A stretch of 64,000 nt of DNA from Lineus longissimus (Eukaryota; Nemertea; Pilidiophora; Heteronemertea; Lineidae). Shown here piece after piece: positions 50,640 through 62,900 of the stretch. Below the pieces are notes generated by a model. It did no database searches, was not told the DNA's origin, and saw nothing but the letters and a program-made list of their open reading frames with translations. Location of the stretch: NCBI RefSeq assembly GCF_910592395.1, contig NC_088323.1, positions 622,001 through 686,000 of the forward strand. Reading direction: 5' to 3'. A program made the translations under genes and the position numbers. Position 1 is the stretch's first letter; each line of letters starts with the position of its first letter.

Positions 50640-53204
50640 ATCCCTCACCCCACACACCTTAGCCATGACTGGAATAGTCACAACATTATCCGCAGTTTCC
50701 CCTAATTCTTGATCGCATGATAACATAGAAATGGTGAAAACTGCTTTCCCCTGACTTTCGTCAGTTTCTTTGTCAGAGCACATTCACGTACATCCCCAAG
50801 CACAGCCCATCCCTGCGTTACTGCGCAAGTTCCCTCATTCTATGACCTCATTCCTAAACTCTCTCCAGGGACCATCAAAACAGTAAATTTCACCTCAATT
50901 TGAAAACCAAATTTACCAAATGAAATCGTAGACCACAAAGCTTTCAATTTGTGCGCACGCCGTAAAAGCCATTTCATTTGTTCCTGTCATCTTTTTACTC
51001 CCTCCCCAGAGTGCTGAAACCGTGCTCCGGCTAATGGAATCCCCGTGCTCACGTCAACAACGACCCACTCTAAATTTAAATTTACATCGTAATTGAATTC
51101 CACGCTACAGGTAAACTAATTCATTTTCATTCAATTAATGATGATATTAAATGTTCAATTAGCATATGCTGTTTAGCGGTGGATAGAATGATCAAGACAT
51201 TCTGAATTATTTAAAATCTACTTTGACATGCAATTTCCTCCGTAAAAGGAATAACGAAAATGATAACTAACATAGTTGAAGTTACAGCTGGGGACTTCCG
51301 GCCTATAAGCTTACACTTATTCTCGAATATGATGACACCCGTTTCCTAGTTTGAAGAAATGGAATCCAGAAACGCTTAGATGCACCGAATACGACATGTC
51401 TGCAATGATTAAATCACGCAGTATAAACCGAATCAGATTCGATCAAAACCATGTGTTATTATATTACTTACATTTCGTTTAACGTTGTAAATAATTAAAA
51501 AGAAACCTGATAAACACGCTCAGACGCTGAATGTTCAATCCATGCTTCTTATACAGTACGTCTTGACAAGACTGTATATGTGGTTTACTGAAGTCGGTGG
51601 TGTACCAAAAGGGTCCACACAGTTAACATGAGTAACGCGAGAGAGATAACAGTTTCCAGAAATATTGGTAAGTAATGACTAACTGTCTTCCTAGAATCAC
51701 ACAATCGCTATGCTCAATGAAAGAAACCGTCCTCAAATCATGATTATTTGCAGTGTACAGTCTTTTGTAAAGTAAATTGACAAAGTTACTTCATCACACA
51801 TTGATAAATATTCAGCGCTCACTGTCGTGGTAAATTAAGATATTGAGAAGAATTATCACGGCTTGGTCATAACCGTATATCACAGCTATCAGCGTTTTCA
51901 ACAAGTATAGACTCGTGGTGATTCTTTTTCTTGAATAACTCACCCAAAGCACGACGTGATAGGTAGTTTAGATACCGGTCATCAATAGTCCTTAACGACT
52001 TCATTCTTTCTTAAGAAATGATAAATTTCTTATTTTTTGTGCGATCACGAAACGCCTGCTAGGGAATTCTGCATGTGTCCTGGAGAAAAGGGCCCACTGG
52101 GAGTAATAAAATGAGTATCTCATTGCATTTTAACCTAAGGACATTGATTTCTATAGCCATGCAACTTGATCCGTCAACGATCAATAGCGTAAGACGGAAA
52201 ACACTGATTCCGCATTCGCCAAAAGTTATTATTCATGTGGAAGTAATCAGTCTGAAGAACGAAAACCACCCGATGTCTACTTTGAGCCAGACTCTACCTA
52301 AATGTCATGATATCAATTATCTCTTCGGAAGAAAGCGACTGACATGGCGAGTGTCAATTAAGAATATCTTCAGCAACTACATGTACGTTGAGTGTTCCCG
52401 AACAAGACACGACACGATTTTAAAAACGCTTAACATTAACCGCTAGCGCTGTTAGTCACAGAGCAAGCGGAATTAACATCAAAGGTCACCAAGCGCATCA
52501 GCAGGTAATTTAGCATTGTTAAATAACCGCTGAAGCCGAGCGTAGATTTGCTGGCGGCATAATGAATGCTCTCGTAGAATCAGTGCTCTTGTTGCAATGC
52601 ACACATGTTTGATGATGGTACTAGTCTCAGAAGAAATTGCATGTTTGATTCATAAGCGCTAATGTCATGGAATTTAAGGAATCTCTCAATCTGGACCGTG
52701 TGTGCACAGAATCAGAGATTGATAATTGTATAGAACGTCGCTGACATATTGAATACGTTTACAGATGAGATACACCGTCTTCAGATCAAAGAAAATGTCG
52801 AAGACGTGACATGGGTTGAGTTGATGGAACATCTTTCTGGTGTTAGAAATATCATAAATACATGACTCCATAAATGGTCAGCTCCAATGAGATATATCGT
52901 CCTCAGGCACAATGAGATATATCGTCGACAGGCACAATGCCGACATTACATTTTATTTTCCTTTGCCGATTTAGGCCAGTCTACCCTACGAGAGCTTTTT
53001 CGTGGGAGTCGATGTTATCAAGATTTGCTAAATGTTGTTAGGTCCTCTGTTAACAGATGGGGTTTAGATATTTAAGACATCGTCCTGAACTCCGTAAGTC
53101 TGATGGTAAGGTATCATCGCCGGAAAAAACACGGTTGGTTGGCAGCAACTAGCACACAATTTTTCATGAAGCAAGCGAAGCAAATAATAACATTCAGCTT
53201 TTTC

Positions 53205-53216
53205 TTCTATTTCCAG
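53205..53216 (+). promoter_or_regulatory. Probable 3' splice site before the FkbM coding exon
   Basis: A pyrimidine-rich tract (TTTTTCTTCTATTTCCAG) ends at 53216. The first in-frame stop upstream is the TAA at 53188-53190, inside the presumed intron. The upstream donor and exon were not identified. Confidence 0.45.
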
Positions 53217-53256
53217 TGTTGTTGAGCCAGTTACCGATGAAGACACCGATGCCCTC

Positions 53257-54339
53257 ATGACCCGCACAGAAACAAACTCGGACCAAACGATGACGAAGTA
53301 CAGAGACCTACAATATATATTCGTCCGCGGGATTCTCGTGTGCATATTGATATCATTTGCATTGATGGCGGCTCATATGAACGCGATGACAGACACCTAT
53401 GAGGAGTATGTGCCCAATGCGCCACCGCCCTACCTCAAACCGAAATTCAGGAAACTAAATGCGAAACCTTTGGATGGAAAGTACTGCACTATTTATGGTG
53501 TGAGCAAAGAACTAGTGGCGCCAGAGTTCTCATGTACGGCTTTAAATGGAATCAGTGAAAGTGCCAACATCTGTATTCATTCGCCATGGTTGGATAAATA
53601 TATCTCTAAAAAGGTTTTTGAGAGGGGGACTTTTGAGCCTCACTTGACTTTACCATTCCAGTACATCATGTCCGCCGACGACAGCTTGTCTTTGATCGAC
53701 ATTGGTGCTAATATCGGTGTCTATACTCTGTTCGCCGCCATGTTGGATCGCAAAGTGGTGGCAGTTGAGCCACTTTACGACAACATGGCGCGACTCCATA
53801 AAGCGATAAAATTAAATAAATATGAAGACAGAATAACGTTAGTCATGAACGCCGTCTCAAATGTACGAAAAGTTGTTAACTTAACGCGAGATTTTAATGA
53901 AAAGAATTACGGACATACCTATATCAAGGAAAAAAGCATGGCGGATGGCGTCGATTTCATGTCGCTACAGGAAGTGGATACGGTTTATTTAGACGATTTA
54001 TTGGAAGTGATAGATTTCAAAAAAGCCATTTTGAAAATTGACATCGAAGGACAAGAAGTTAAAGCATTTACACACGCGAGCGAGTTGTTCAAAACTGTAG
54101 ATATTCCTTATGTTTTCATGGAATGGAAGTGGATAAAAAACCTAAACCGTATTACTTTCTTGAAGAATTTCTTCTACACTCGCGGATATAAACCTTTCAA
54201 TCGGCCGATAGGTGGCACGGAGTTAAAGGGTGATTCACTCAAGTGGCCTTTTAATGTGATATGGATAAGAAATGCCACCAAGTTACCTAAGAATATTGAA
54301 GACGCTTACAGTGATCCGAATGCAGCGGGTTGGTTTTAG
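53257..54339 (+). CDS. FkbM-family methyltransferase, type II membrane protein
   Basis: The 360-residue product has a short basic N-terminus, one hydrophobic segment at about residues 25-39 (a signal anchor), then a lumenal-type region with Cys77, Cys93 and Cys106. A SAM-binding methyltransferase domain follows. Motif I is LIDIGANIGVYT (D148 to T157), the acidic end of strand 2 is VVAVEP (E171), and LKIDIEGQE (259-267) is the hallmark FkbM motif. Possible N-glycosylation sites are N208 (NLT) and N339 (NAT). FkbM proteins transfer methyl groups to hydroxyls, mainly on sugars and small molecules; the substrate here is unknown. The reading frame stays open upstream to a good splice acceptor (TTCTATTTCCAG ending at 53216), so a 5' exon probably exists and residues before this Met could be coding. 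There are no introns after that. Poly(A) signals lie at 54865 and 54934. Confidence 0.85.
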   Translation: MTRTETNSDQTMTKYRDLQYIFVRGILVCILISFALMAAHMNAMTDTYEEYVPNAPPPYLKPKFRKLNAKPLDGKYCTIYGVSKELVAPEFSCTALNGISESANICIHSPWLDKYISKKVFERGTFEPHLTLPFQYIMSADDSLSLIDIGANIGVYTLFAAMLDRKVVAVEPLYDNMARLHKAIKLNKYEDRITLVMNAVSNVRKVVNLTRDFNEKNYGHTYIKEKSMADGVDFMSLQEVDTVYLDDLLEVIDFKKAILKIDIEGQEVKAFTHASELFKTVDIPYVFMEWKWIKNLNRITFLKNFFYTRGYKPFNRPIGGTELKGDSLKWPFNVIWIRNATKLPKNIEDAYSDPNAAGWF

Positions 54340-55610
54340 TATAATTTGACGTCTGACCCAGGGCAGACGGCTGGACTAAAGCCATGAGGAGTGAGTCAAA
54401 GGTGGGTGATCCATCGGGGACTCAAGTCGATATACCAATATATCAACCAACGTGTAAGCTGTCCAGCTACGTTGACACAGTTTAGACTTGTCTGAGACAA
54501 TGAGATATCTGGAGGTGTATTGAAATACATCTCAGTTCTTTAGATGTTACTCGTACAGACAATGCCACGCCATGTTGCCCTTGGGGATATGTTGTACGTT
54601 TCCAAGGAAATCTAGACTCATAACATTCCTCAATTTGTAGTCATATTGTTTAGTCGACACTGTTATGGTATGATGGTCGCCCAAGGGACGCTGATTATTC
54701 TCATTAATGACTAAAGCATCCATTAGGATCTGCAGCATTTTAAAAAGAAGCTTATATGGATTTGCGAGTGTAAGAGAAAAGACGCTCATTTACCACGCTA
54801 CACGTTGTTTATGTTGTACATCAATCTTCATCACACGCTCCATCATTTTCTACATGTTGTAAGTAATAAACAAATGTTCTGAAAAACATTCTTCCTTTTC
54901 AATGCCTCCAACCCGAGGGACATAGAGTGATAGAATAAAGATTAGCAAATGCTTTTACTTCAATTTTGTACAGAAAGCCCTGGTGTAAATGTACGTGGAG
55001 TACAGCATTTACAACATGAAGTTCTTTATTCATATTACCTTAGAGTAACCAACCTATTGTGTTGAAAAACCCGCGAAGATATCATCAATGATGCAGCCTT
55101 CCCTGAGTGCACACTTTCGGAGACTTTTGTCCGAAGTTAGAGCCATGCGAACATGACATGCTTGGATTCATCTACCGTAAATGCTGTGCGGGCGGGGTCA
55201 ATAAACTGGCGATGGTGTGTATGTCCTAAGGTAAAACCCGATAAGATCGCTTCCCTGAGAGTCGCCTTGCCGTTCATGGCTCCACCGATTCTATAGTCCT
55301 ATCGGAAACCAATGATATACCTTGAAGCGAGAAGTAAATGGATCAAATTCGACACGGATATTCATCACGACAGTTTCATATATCCGGAAGGTGTTCACTC
55401 TTTCGCGCCCAGACAATCCTTGCATTTCGATAATAATTTTGCTTGGACAAGTCCTTGGTCTAAGCACTTCCGACTGTCATCCCACAGTCCCAGAGCAAAA
55501 TCATTAAGGCCATCGCAGTATTTTGTCTGTCTTCTGTCATGGTACAGGCAACTGCAATTGCGATTGGTGAAATCCCAATATCTTTCTGTCTGTGGGATGT
55601 CGAAACAATC
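54340..55610. other. Spacer and 3' UTR region after the FkbM gene
   Basis: It holds the likely 3' UTR, an 11-bp inverted repeat (CAACGT...ACGTTG, 54448-54474) and two related segments beginning AAAACCCG at about 55066 and 55233. On the minus strand these segments read LREAILSGF and LREGCIIDD in two different frames. No complete gene is visible. Confidence 0.4.
54865..54870 (+). terminator. AATAAA poly(A) signal candidate
   Basis: AATAAA lies 526 bases after the FkbM stop codon; a second copy lies at 54934-54939. Either could end the transcript. No GT-rich downstream element is obvious. Confidence 0.35.
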
Positions 55611-55613
55611 AAG

Positions 55614-56013
55614 CTCTGCCAGCTGCTTATCTATTCAGATTGTGAAGGCCTTGACACAACCTAAAAACTCTGCAACAACTACCCTCTTCCAGCTGGTTAA
55701 CTGGTCAGGTTCGAAAGACCTTGACACAACTTAAAAATTACACCAAGGTTACCACTAATGTACTTTGGAGACGACAGGACAGCCTACGTAACAACCAACC
55801 TCTTCCAGCTGGTTATCTGGTCAGGTTGGAAAGACATTGACACAACCTTCAAAGGGTCCTTTAGCTGTATAAGACAACATTACACTTGCGTTCTACATGG
55901 GTGATACAAGACAACTAATTTGGTTGTACCATGGTAATCATCTCACAAGGACGGACAATGGAACAACCAACATCTGTCAGCTGGTTATCTGATCTCACGA
56001 GACTGGTTGTACC
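55614..56013. repeat. Degenerate repeats of a roughly 48-bp motif
   Basis: The motif CTCTTCCAGCTGGTTATCTG, followed by GTCAGGTTGGAAAGAC and TTGACACAAC, occurs at 55614-55661 (weakest), 55684-55731 and 55800-55847, with a partial copy at 55971-56013. Spacing is irregular (70, 116 and 171 bases), so this is not a clean tandem array; it may be the remains of a longer degenerate repeat. It partly overlaps a plus-strand open frame (55312-55734) that I do not recognise and do not call. Confidence 0.6.
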
Positions 56014-56849
56014 GGCAATATCTACCTGACAACTCTTTAAGAACAGCTGGAGTACTACTTGGGACCACAGTCATCTTAGAAGACTGGTGAATCCTCCCAA
56101 AGTCCTTTCTCTCATGAAGAACGTGCCACCAAAAATACATCAATAAAGCCAGGTCAGGACCAGGCTTGGCCCAGGGTGGCTCACTGCATGACCATGGGCA
56201 GCCAGGTGTGGGCCAGGTCACAATTTTCCTAAGAGTGGAGACAAGGCCCACCCAGTAGAAACATGGTGCACTATGTTGGTAGGTCAAACAGAGTACGCAA
56301 AGTAAAGGGGCATGGCACATCCAAGGCAACATGGTGAGCTACGAAGGGGAGGGCACATCCAGAAGAGATATGGTGCACTGCTGTCTCATTGCATTTGCAA
56401 GAACGTCTTTAAAAAAATGCATTTGGAATTCACCAGTTTGTTTGTATAAGAAATACATATACTAACATACAGCAAGTCAAGAAAGAAAAATGCGCCATAT
56501 TTTGTATAACCTACGTGTTTAAGATGCAGGCAGATTGTCTTATTTTAATTTTCGGCACCACACCATTGTTTGATTCACTCAAGTACAAATCCCGGGTATT
56601 TTTCCTTAGTGCTACATCATAATTTTCAAGGTTGTTTCACTGGAGATGACTACCATTGCACCCTGGTGGAAGTCTCCGGAGAAACTTGACCCCCAGAGTG
56701 TTGGTGTCAGAAAATGATCTGGCGTACCATGAAAAACTCTGACTGGCCTTCAATTGGGGACCTTTGGCCAGCCCGGCCTGTGTGTGACCAGGCATACTAT
56801 CCGTGTTCCAGATTAACTGGCACGTGGCCCAACCGCACTTGGGCCAACC
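56014..56849. other. Spacer upstream of SF3B1
   Basis: No gene is recognised. Two segments rich in GGCCAG and TTGGCCC (about 56150-56220 and 56755-56850) look like fragments of one interspersed repeat. I could not define terminal repeats or target-site duplications. Confidence 0.35.
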
Positions 56850-56960
56850 ATGGCCCGTATGAACACAAACGAGCTGGGTAATCTCCCGAACGAGAGCCGA
56901 AGCACCTGCGCGAGAGTGATGCGCGAAGACGTCGGCAGAACGAACAAAATGGCGGCGACT
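56850..56960 (+). promoter_or_regulatory. CpG-rich SF3B1 promoter/5' UTR with YY1-like site at the start codon
   Basis: CG dinucleotides are dense here compared with the flanks (AACGAGAGCCG, GCGCGAGAGTG, GCGCGAAGACGTCGG). There is no TATA box at a useful place. The start codon lies in CAAAATGGCGGCG, which matches the YY1 motif AANATGGCGGC found at the start of many housekeeping genes. Three in-frame ATGs upstream (56850, 56859 and 56919) keep the frame open into the SF3B1 start and would add up to 33 residues if included in the mRNA. Confidence 0.55.
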
Positions 56961-59900
56961 ACGCACGAAGGTAGATTTCTAAATATTTTTGCTATTATTG
57001 CCTTTATAAACGGCATGTTCTTCTTTGATCATGTATCCTCCATAATCTTTAGAATGTTTAGTACCTAATGGCTCCAGTGTTTAATCATAGTATGTCCTAC
57101 GAACTGTTATTCGGGGATGTTATTGTATTGTGAAAAAATGCTGCATACATCCATACACATGCATACAATACATACGCATACAATACATACATGTATAGTC
57201 GGCATACATAGCTAGGCCTACATGCATACATACATGCATACTTGTACACATGCATAGGCTATTGATTCATTCTGACATACTACTTGCCTATTTTCAGAAA
57301 TCGAACAGCAGGTTCAGGCCATTCAAGCAAAAAAGGCCAACTTGACTGGCCGAGATGAGAGTGAGAAAGTTGGGCTTGGGATGGAGGGCCACTTCGACAC
57401 TGACATCTACAGTGGCAAACAGAGCAAGTTCGCTGGCTATGTTACATCCATCGCACCCAATGAAGATCAATTTGTAAGTATTGTTTTGTTGACGTATCCT
57501 TTGTTCTGGTAATGTTCATCCCGCACACTTTGCCTGTGATGGTACCTTTACTCTCAGCCAGCCTGATTGGTTGAGTCTTGAGAGGCCAGACTTGGATTAA
57601 ATTCATGGATTACACAGAGAAAGTTCCAAGTTCAAACTGTGAGTCACTTGAGAATTTCTCATGCAGGATTGTACCAATAAAGACCAGCTGATAGAAGTAC
57701 CTTACCAATGATTGATTGGTCGTTTTGATCATTTGTATTGATATCTTCTGTAAACCTGTTCTCCAGGATGATGATGAAGTTCACGACATTCACCAGTATG
57801 GGAAGAAGACGCATCACACAGCCCCGCTAAATCTCTTGAATGACTTGACACAAGCAGAAAAGGTATGTCATTCTTTCCAATTAATTTGTGCACTGTTGCA
57901 ACAAGCATTGGTCTCGTAGGTTAATATGCTTAAATAGCAGACGGAAGGGAAACTCAAGAGGATTTATTTATTGGTTTTGTTGTTAAAACTGATAAAAATG
58001 CTGGGCTGTTCAAGAGACATTTCAAAGTTTTTGAAAAAAACACGATTTTGCTTTGAAACCTTTGATGATAGTTTGCATAATTTTTCCTCTCTTCTTCTTC
58101 AGGAATATGACCCTCTGGCTGAGCGCCGTATCCCGCGGATCGCCGACCGGGAGGATGAGTACCGGGCGATGCGACGCCGGATGATAATATCTCCGGCGAG
58201 GATGGATCCCTTTGCAGAAGGTACAGACATTCATGATAACATTCCTTTGAATTCTTGTTTGTTTATTGTTTTGAGGTGATAGTGTATGATTTTAGCGCGA
58301 ATGCGAGTGTGGTTATCATTTGTTATTTAAGTCACATTTATGCTAAAATATGTTTTTGCAAAGTTTGATATTTTTGTGTCAGCAAGTACATAACACTACA
58401 TGATGATGTAAAATCATGCTACACAAAAGATGAGATTCAGAATTCGTCCCTACCAAAACGAAAGATTTGTACTGGTGGTGTTGTGAGATGAGTCTGGTGA
58501 TTGTGATAGGAGGTGATGTGGACCGCCCCAAGCCACTGAACCAACCGCTCCAGCAATTGCCGGCCCTCGCCCAAAACTCATCAGGATTACGGGTCCAATG
58601 TCCCTTGGTTCGGTTATACATTCAATGATTCATTGCTGATGGTCAGTTCAGTTGGCTAATTACAACTAAGGGTATAAAGTAAAGCAAAAATGAGGGGATT
58701 GGTTATGTAAAGATTTAGTTTTGGCAGTTGTTGTCTCAAAGTCAAATGGCCCTGAATGAAAAAGCAGAAGTCCATCTTGCCTCCTGCATGTCTGTGAAAA
58801 CCTTAGACAAATTTTTACGAGAAGCAAACAAATTACTGATAACATAGTTCGATGGATGATCTGGGACCACTCAGATCAGAGGAGAACATGATGAAGCTGA
58901 CTTTAATGCGTCTGTAACAGACCAATATAGGCCATTAGGGATGGGTAGGAGTGTCGGCGGGAGGTACGACCAAGATGTTTAAACCCAAAAGACAAACCAA
59001 TACTAATCTGAATCTTTTCTTTCCCCTAGCAGCACCGTTCACGATCTGAGCGACTCAGCATGCCTGCTGACATCACGGAGAGGCCATTTTACATAGGATA
59101 ACTTGTCGTTTTGCCACTTGGGGGCATTCTCATACTGATGTGACACTTTAAATGAAAATGAAGAATTGCCATTGGTGAAATCTGAAATATTTTGTGATTG
59201 CCTATGAAAATGGGAAGCCCCTTGATCTTTATCTAAATGTTGGTGATGAACATCGATACAACTTCCTTGATTCAAGATAAAGATTCTACGAAATGAATCT
59301 TGAGACTTTTTTAAATGATGGAAACCATGAATCTATCTTGTCCCCATCTGTGGATGTTGTTGTCCATTCAGAGCAAAGATACCTCAGCAACCTCCTCTTT
59401 CTATAGTCAAGGCATGCTCCTGGAATGCAGGGCTAGCAGAATTGATTGAGCTCTCGTAAGAAAGCCAAGTGGCTTTACACTCACATCGCAGACTTCTACC
59501 AACAGTCCGTGTCATACGCTGTACGCCCAGAGCCAGAATTGATAACTAGGGTGGCTCTATATTTTGTGAGCTGAACAAATCATTAATACAAAAAAATGGC
59601 CGTCGGTAGCAAGGTTGCGACCCCTGCCCCGGTAGCATGCCTTTCTCCGTGTGAGTGTGTGTGTGTGTCTGGCTACAATCAAAACTATATTATCTGAGCT
59701 AATTTCTAGGTTGCCAAATTGACATATCGTAAGATGTGTTAGCGTTGAGGAGATGTCGGGAGAGAAGACACTACACACATGGGATAGGTAAAGATATCAG
59801 AGGCCCCTTGAAGGCAAACTGAGAATTTTAAACCTGGGCGTAATGATTAAGAAGCCATGCATGTTCTGTTCTCTGTTCATCATACCTGGGGCCAAGGTTC

Positions 59901-62900
59901 AATCCGTTTATAGTCATTGGTCCTTTTTAACTGACTGGAACACATATTATCGCAAGAAACTCTTCCATGGAGGCCTTGGCAGACCACATGTGACACATCG
60001 TCAGCCTGAGTTAAAATAGTTGATGATCAAAATGACAATATGCTATGGCAGGAAAATGATATTGACAAGGGATAATGTTGGTATAGAACAGAGCACTCAT
60101 GGTCAGATAATGAACTTGTTTATGACCCGAAATGGAAGGTGTTTACGGACTTGCAGAAATTTGATAATGAAATGTGGAACAGGTCCGAATTCCTGAAGTG
60201 AATATTTGTGATTGGTATTTGTACCTCTTGGTGCCACTTCACTGACACTGAGGAATCCAGTGTACCAGTGAGTTGGTTGAGGGGTACTGTATCACCAGTT
60301 ATTTTAACACATGTTAGCTTGTTAATCAAGGCAGCTCTTGGTACTGTTGCATTGCCACAGAGATATCCAGTGTACTTAAAGCAATGGTTGAGAGTTGCTG
60401 AGACAGGCTAAACAGCAGTGAAGTTCTAGACTTCTGGTCCAGGTCAGGCCTGTGATACTTATGATTCTCTTTCTTTGTGGCAGAATTTCCAAAGACGAGT
60501 GCATTGTAGTGGTGATATTTGCTCGTTCTTCCATTTTGGGTCGATCAGATTTCAATATTGGTGAAGAAAAGCCCAGAATAACGTTAAAAAAGCCCCCTTC
60601 ATGCATGCCATGAAAATTTTATATAATTCTCATAAATTACTGATGATGTTTTAAAGATAAAAATCACCTGACTTTTTGCGTATACTCTGAAAATTCTAGA
60701 ACATATTTTATCGCTCTGAATTGTCACGCTTGGTCGTGACACTTTTTTGTGTCATTTTAGGAGGCAAGACGCCAGATCCGAGGAATCAAGATCGTACATT
60801 TGTCGACATCATGATGGATCGGGCCCTTGATGATAAACAGGTAACTTCAAATTAGGACAGTACTGTGCCTTCATCCAAAACAAGCTTTCACCACTAGTTC
60901 TGTCTTCATCCGGTATGATGGAGGCAGATTTGGTACCGAAAGTTGATATCTGGTCATAACAGTTATCAGATGTCATCTTCTCTGTCTTCCTAACTTTAAA
61001 TTTGACTGTAACTTGGATGAATAGACGACATGTTTCATTGATGTGCTTTGTCTTACTTAGATTGGCATAAGTAAAACCTGCTTAATAATGTTTTGCAGAA
61101 AGCCTACCGACAACAGATGGCAGAAAAGGCCAAGTCTGGAGACTTGAAGGTTATCAACGGATCAAAGGAAGCCGAGGCAAAACCCTCCAAAAGGCGGCGC
61201 TGGGATCAAGCAGCCGACGACACACCAACAGAAAAGAAGAAGAAATCCTCATCGTCATCATCAAGTTGGGATGCGGCAGAGGCTGGCACACCTTCACAGA
61301 ATCGCTGGGATGAAACGCCCGGTCGAGCGAAAGGTAGCGAAACGCCGGGTGCCACTCCTGGAGCTAGTACGAGGATGTGGGAGACAACGCCAGGGCATGC
61401 TACGCCTGGTGCAGTCACCCCCGGGCGTGGAGATACCCCTGGACATGCCACACCTGGTCATCAGGGCACCCCCAGTGCCAGGAGGAACCGATGGGATGAG
61501 ACACCAAAGACAGAACGAGGTTAGTAGAAGTAGTAGTATCCCTACAAAAAGAGCATTCCGTGATCATTCTCAAGGTTACATGTAGAAGGAAATGCATTGG
61601 GAATCATTCATTTGAATAATCCACGATTTGTCATTGCTGTTCTTGCACTGAATGTATTTTGAATTAACTGAGATTTGTGCCATGAAAAAGATGCTAAAAG
61701 TCAAATATAAGATATCCTGTAGCAGTTAACTGTTTCGTATATTTGTGTTGATTCTTATTTCTTCAGAGACCCCTGGTCATGGCAGCGGATGGGCCGAGAC
61801 ACCTCGCACAGATCGTGTCGGTGGTGGAGATCTTATTGAAAGTACACCAACCCCCAGCGCCAGCAAGCGCCGCTCCCGATGGGATGAAACACCAGTGGCA
61901 TCATCTGGCGGCAATGCAACACCAGGATCAATGACTCCAGGTGGTATGACCCCTGGCGGTCTCACTCCTGGTGGGTTGACTCCCGGAGGTCTGACGCCGG
62001 GCGGCATGACTCCGACAGGATTGACCCCAAGCGGCACCACACCAGCTGGCGCTAAAGCAATGGGCATGGCCACACCGACCCCTGGTCACCTGATGAGCAT
62101 GACGCCTGAACAGATGCAGGCATACACGTGGCAGCGAGAAATCGACGAACGAAACCGCCCACTCTCAGATGAAGAGTTGGACCAAATGTTCCCACCTGGG
62201 TACAAGGTTCTTCAGCCGCCACAAGGTTACGTTCCAATTCGTACGCCTGCACGCCGTCTCACTGCGACTCCAACCCCAATGGCTGGGACACCTGTGGGAT
62301 TCCGCATGCAGACCCCGGATAACAAGGTGCAGATTGTGGACATGCAGCCGAAGGGTAACCTCCCTATGATGAAGCCAGATGATATGCAGTATTTTGATAA
62401 ACTACTGGTGAGTGAAACTAAGTAATAATTCCCATGTTGACACGGAAGCCAATGCAAAAATGCTTTTCTACCAATGTTCATTTAAAAATTGGGGTTTTGT
62501 GGGGATATCATGACTTTTGCCATTTTAGAAACTGTCTTCTTGGTCTTGAATTTGTTTCTCAAATACCACTCCAGGTCGATGTGGATGAAGAGAGCCTCTC
62601 CCCTGAGGAGCAAAAGGAGAGAAAGATCATGAAACTTCTCCTGAAAATCAAGAACGGTACACCACCAATGAGAAAGGCGGCTCTGAGACAGATCACCGAC
62701 AAGGCTCGGGAATTCGGAGCTGGGCCACTTTTCAACCAGATTCTGCCCTTGTTGATGTCGCCGACCTTGGAAGACCAGGAGCGCCATCTCTTGGTGAAAG
62801 TTATTGACAGGATCCTGTATAAGTTGGACGACTTGGTGCGACCGTACGTGCATAAGATTCTTGTCGTGATTGAGCCGTTGTTGATTGATGAAGATTACTA

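Larger units (their letters stand above)
44984..53190. other. Gene-poor spacer between satellite flank and FkbM gene
   Basis: I find no gene I can support here. There are short frames of 60-123 codons without family motifs, AT-rich stretches (for example 51050-51300), a C14 run at 50626-50639, and a small duplication of AATGAGATATATCGTC at about 52887 and 52910. Exons of low-complexity or fast-evolving genes could be missed without transcript data. Confidence 0.45.

Noticed and set aside
52075-52446. 123-residue plus-strand open frame
   Set aside because: No recognisable motif, no splice context and no similarity to any family I know; its length is within chance for this spacer.
55985-56332. 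115-residue minus-strand frame rich in Trp and Pro
   Set aside because: It overlies a GGCCAG-rich repeat fragment, and its unusual composition comes from that DNA.
61206-61451. Pro/Gly-rich minus-strand frames opposite SF3B1 exons 6 and 7
   Set aside because: They mirror the TPG-coding repeats on the plus strand; the plus-strand exons match SF3B1 throughout.
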